DNA of 64,000 bases, taken from Arthrobacter sp. StoSoilB5 (GTDB lineage Bacteria > Actinomycetota > Actinomycetes > Actinomycetales > Micrococcaceae). The position numbers were made by a program, and so were the translations under genes. The notes under the pieces are model-generated. The model searched no databases, was not told where the DNA came from, and saw only the letters and a list, made by a program, of their open reading frames with translations. The DNA lies in contig NZ_AP024646.1 in assembly GCF_019977235.1 (NCBI RefSeq), positions 4,650,001-4,714,000 on the forward strand. Direction: 5' to 3'. Shown here one piece after another: positions 61,404 to 64,000 of this stretch. Every line of letters starts with the position of its first letter. The stretch's first letter is position 1.

Positions 61404-62477
61404 TCACCAACCACTGCGCGTCGGGGTGTGTCCCTTGCGGGCGTCGTCGGGCATCGCCATTTCGGCGCGGAGTCCCAGAAGCCGGATCGGACGGTCCGGC
61501 TCGATCCGCGCCGTCACATCCAGGGCCTGTGCGAGGACTTCGTCCCGGTCGAAGGTCTCTGGGATCTTCCTCGCATACGTCTTGGTGAAGAACGGGGCAT
61601 ACCGGACCTTGAGGGTTAGCCCCACAACCGGGCGCCCCTCCGCTGCCACGTCTTCAAGGACGCGGGCTGTCAGATCCTTGACGGCGTCGCTGATCTGGGA
61701 GGGTTCCGTAAGGTCCTGCTGGAACGTGGTCTCACGTCCGTGTGCCCGGGCCACCCACGGGGTGTCGTCCACCTCGTTGGCGCCCTCTCCCCGTCCGAGC
61801 TGTGCATACCAAGGGCCCATCTTGGGACCGAACTCCGGGACCAAATCCTGGGGATCGGCGGCGGCAAGCTCGGCGACTGTGGTGATCCCTAGTTTTGCCA
61901 GCCGGGCAGACACCTTGGGTCCAACGCCCCACAGCTCCTTGGTTGGCCTGCTGCCCATGACATCGAGCCAGTTCTCTTTAGTGAGCCTAAAGATGCCGGC
62001 TGGTTTGCCAAAATCCGTCGCATTCTTTGCGCGGACCAAGGTGTCGCCAATGCCCACACTGCAGTGCAATCGGGTTCGTTCCAGGACCGCAGCCTGAACC
62101 CGCCTCGCGTAGTCCTCCGGGTCATCGGTTTCTACGCCCACAAAAGCTTCGTCCCAGCCCAGCACTTGCACGGTGCCGCCGGGTTGCTCCCGCAGAGTGG
62201 ACATCACCACGTGCGAGGCTGCCAGGTAAGCCTCTTGAGCCACGGGCAGGATGATGGCATCTGGCACTTTCCGCGCTGCGATGCGCAGGGGCATTCCAGA
62301 ACCCACGCCGAACGCCCTGGCTTCATAGGATGCCGTGGAAACCACAGCCCGTTCCGTGGGATCTCCCCTGCCGCCCACGATGATCGGTTTGCCCGCGAGC
62401 TCAGGCCGTCGGAGTACTTCGACAGCCGCAATGAACTGGTCGAGATCAACGTGCAGCACCCACGGGATTCCGCTCAC
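61404..62477 (-). CDS. dinB: Y-family DNA polymerase IV-like protein
   Basis: 357 residues from the GTG at 62477; an ATG-like start at 62558 adds 27 unlikely residues. The catalytic acidic residues are in VLHVDLDQFIAAVEVLR and VLGWDEAFVGVE. The latter has Gly-Trp where most DinB proteins have Ser-Ile/Val before Asp-Glu. Steric-gate region GVGSGMPLRIAARKVP, HhH region LWGVGPKVSARLAKLGIT and a little-finger domain are present. Translesion synthesis is expected. Confidence 0.85.
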   Translation of the reverse strand: MSGIPWVLHVDLDQFIAAVEVLRRPELAGKPIIVGGRGDPTERAVVSTASYEARAFGVGSGMPLRIAARKVPDAIILPVAQEAYLAASHVVMSTLREQPGGTVQVLGWDEAFVGVETDDPEDYARRVQAAVLERTRLHCSVGIGDTLVRAKNATDFGKPAGIFRLTKENWLDVMGSRPTKELWGVGPKVSARLAKLGITTVAELAAADPQDLVPEFGPKMGPWYAQLGRGEGANEVDDTPWVARAHGRETTFQQDLTEPSQISDAVKDLTARVLEDVAAEGRPVVGLTLKVRYAPFFTKTYARKIPETFDRDEVLAQALDVTARIEPDRPIRLLGLRAEMAMPDDARKGHTPTRSGW

Positions 62478-62654
62478 GGGACCAGTTTGCCCTAAGCCGT
62501 GGCTTCCTGACTCTCTTTGGACGCCGACCCTGCGGAAATCAACCCATTCCGGGCTCATTCCGGGCCTCGAGCGGCCAAAGTGGGTCGGGAAGGTACGTGG
62601 GCCACATCTCCAGGGCCCGGGTCAGGACCACCCACCTCACCGGCATAAGCTGAG

Positions 62655-63281
62655 ATGGTGCAGTTTTCACTTTGGCTGGCCCTGGTTGGCGCCGGCACCC
62701 TGATCAGTTTCACTCCCGGCGCCGGCGCTATCTTCACCATGAGCAACTCGCTCAATTCAGGCTTCCGCCGCTCCATCTGGGGCATCCTCGGCCAGCAGGT
62801 GGCCTTGGTCATCCACATTGTGATCGTGGCCCTCGGCGTTGGCGTGCTGGTCTCCAACTCGCCTGTGATCTTCAACATCATCAGGTACGCGGGCGCGGCC
62901 TACCTCGTGTACCTGGGCATCCGGCAGTTCCTGCACAAGCCCGATCTGGACAAAGAGGAAGTCGCCAGCAAGAAGAACGAGTCCGGCCTGTCCATGTTCC
63001 AGCGCGGCATCTGGGTGAACCTGCTGAACCCCAAGGCGATCGTGTTCTTCCTTGCCTTCATGCCGCAATTCATCAGGCCAGAGGAGCCGCTGCTCCAGCA
63101 ATATGCAGTGCTGACCGCCACGATTCTGTTCATCGACATCATGGTCATGTGGTTCTTCTTCGCTCTTGCAGCACGTTCATTCCAGCGCTTCACCCACGAT
63201 GAGCGTGGCCAGAAGGTCCTTAACCGTGTATTCGGCTGCTTGTTTGTCCTAGTGGGCATCCTGCTCGCAACCATCCACTAA
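62655..63281 (+). CDS. LysE-family amino acid exporter
   Basis: 208 residues, six membrane segments. Signature SFTPGAGAIFTMSNSLNSGF (about 18-37), AAYLVYLGIRQFLHK and NLLNPKAIVFFLAFMPQFIR. Substrate unknown. The 177 bases between it and dinB show no other gene. Confidence 0.9.
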   Translation: MVQFSLWLALVGAGTLISFTPGAGAIFTMSNSLNSGFRRSIWGILGQQVALVIHIVIVALGVGVLVSNSPVIFNIIRYAGAAYLVYLGIRQFLHKPDLDKEEVASKKNESGLSMFQRGIWVNLLNPKAIVFFLAFMPQFIRPEEPLLQQYAVLTATILFIDIMVMWFFFALAARSFQRFTHDERGQKVLNRVFGCLFVLVGILLATIH

Positions 63282-63304
63282 CCGAGCCAAAAAGCCCCGG
63301 GACA

Positions 63305-64000
63305 CTAACTCAGGGACGTAGATCCCCGAACCACCAGCGAGCTTTCCAGCGTCACATGGGGCTCCTCCAGCACCAGGCCTTCCATGAGCCTGCGAAGCTG
63401 CTCCCCCGCCTTAAGTCCCAGCGGGGTCGCCGGCAGGTGCACGCTCGTCAGGCTGGGATTGCTGGTGGCCGAATAGGGGAGATCGTCGAAGCCCGCCACA
63501 GCCAATTCGGCCGGGATCCGGACACCCGCCACGCGCGCTTCCTGGAGCACGCCGTAAGCGTGGGTGTCGGTACCGCATACGACGGCGGTCACCCCCTCGC
63601 GCTGCCACCGCGGCCATGCGTCGGCGAACGCGGCGGCGGCAGCACCGACGTCGATCGCGGTACTGATGACGTGCCCATCGGCCACCAAAAGCCCGCACGC
63701 GGCGGCTTCCTCGAGGAAAGCTTCCCTGCGGAGGTGGAAAGTGGTGGTGCCGGTAATGCCGTCCACGTAGGCGGCGCAGGTATGTCCGGACGCTGCGAGG
63801 TGCCGGGCCAACTCACGCGCGCCTTGGGCGACGTCGAGGTTTACAGACGGCGCGAAGGAATCCAGCCCCGGCGCGTCAAGGAGCACCAGCGGTCCGGCCG
63901 CGGACAGGTCCTCCAGGAACTCAGCGCTGGGGGCGCCTACCAGCAGGCCGGCAGGGCGGAGTGCCAACAACTTGCGGACGTCGTCGGCCTGCGGCGACTC
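63305..64000 (-). CDS. LacI-family transcriptional regulator, N-terminus missing
   Basis: The gene enters from the right edge, so the helix-turn-helix is not visible. The 231 visible residues form a LacI/periplasmic-binding-protein effector domain: HLAASGHTCAAYVDG, GVTAVVCGTDTHAYGVLQEA, VAGFDDLPYSATSNPSLTSV and a C-terminal LESSLVVRGSTSLS, the usual LacI ending. Probably a sugar-responsive repressor of genes beyond the window. Confidence 0.88.
   Translation of the reverse strand, partial: ESPQADDVRKLLALRPAGLLVGAPSAEFLEDLSAAGPLVLLDAPGLDSFAPSVNLDVAQGARELARHLAASGHTCAAYVDGITGTTTFHLRREAFLEEAAACGLLVADGHVISTAIDVGAAAAAFADAWPRWQREGVTAVVCGTDTHAYGVLQEARVAGVRIPAELAVAGFDDLPYSATSNPSLTSVHLPATPLGLKAGEQLRRLMEGLVLEEPHVTLESSLVVRGSTSLS

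Overview
The window reads as chromosomal DNA of a high-GC Gram-positive actinobacterium, most like Arthrobacter/Paenarthrobacter (Micrococcaceae). This is inferred from the base composition, the dnaK-grpE-dnaJ-hspR operon with HspR (HAIR) operators, the frequent GTG/TTG starts, the several ECF sigma factors and the general protein flavour. I see no rRNA, tRNA, CRISPR array, transposase or integrase.

Layout. 1-11.9 kb: an ECF sigma gene cut by the left edge, divergent from a secreted-repeat lipoprotein across a mirror-image ECF promoter; an AbiEi/DUF559 protein; an acidic DUF4375/DMP19-like protein divergent from a SWIM/SNF2 helicase; an MFS exporter with its GntR regulator; a five-copy 20-bp repeat array; and small housekeeping or unknown genes. 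12-16.7 kb: the heat-shock operon, with two HAIR boxes flanking a sigma70-type promoter and a long hairpin between grpE and dnaJ. 16.9-24.2 kb: an orphan ATPase/LuxR regulator, a DUF817/MpaB pair, a TetR regulator with twin operators facing an NAD-dependent epimerase, and an AraC/PhyH divergent pair.

24.4-35.8 kb is the most unusual region: a compact contractile injection system (phage-tail-like particle). Its genes run in one direction: tail terminator-like protein, sheath, tube, a proline-rich tandem-repeat protein, tube-baseplate adaptor, VgrG/Pvc8-like spike, spike-tip candidate, gp25, gp6/J baseplate fused to a probable beta-propeller, tail protein I, then two membrane-anchored proteins, one with PASTA repeats. 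I see no AAA+ ATPase, tape measure, tail fibre or recognisable toxin, so this is either a minimal particle or one whose remaining parts lie elsewhere.

35.9-47.2 kb: aminotransferase; an ECF41-type sigma factor with its carboxymuconolactone decarboxylase partner; an amine catabolism block (amino acid/amine permease, copper amine oxidase, TetR, aldehyde dehydrogenase); LysE exporter; prephenate dehydratase. 47.2-54.9 kb: an arsenic resistance island (flavoprotein, thioredoxin reductase-like protein, arsenate reductase, ArsR-ArsC fusion, aquaporin, ArsR, ArsN-type acetyltransferase, PEP-utilising phosphotransferase) with three similar ArsR boxes and no efflux pump. 54.9-64 kb: MMPL transporter with MarR, methyltransferase, a YCII/ECF42 sigma pair, aldo/keto reductase, DinB polymerase, LysE exporter and a LacI regulator cut by the right edge.

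Three copies of a palindromic intergenic element that share the end CCCAACTGAGTCGCA lie at 24.27, 46.24 and 57.77 kb. Functions are assigned from recognisable motifs and gene order only; no database search was possible.
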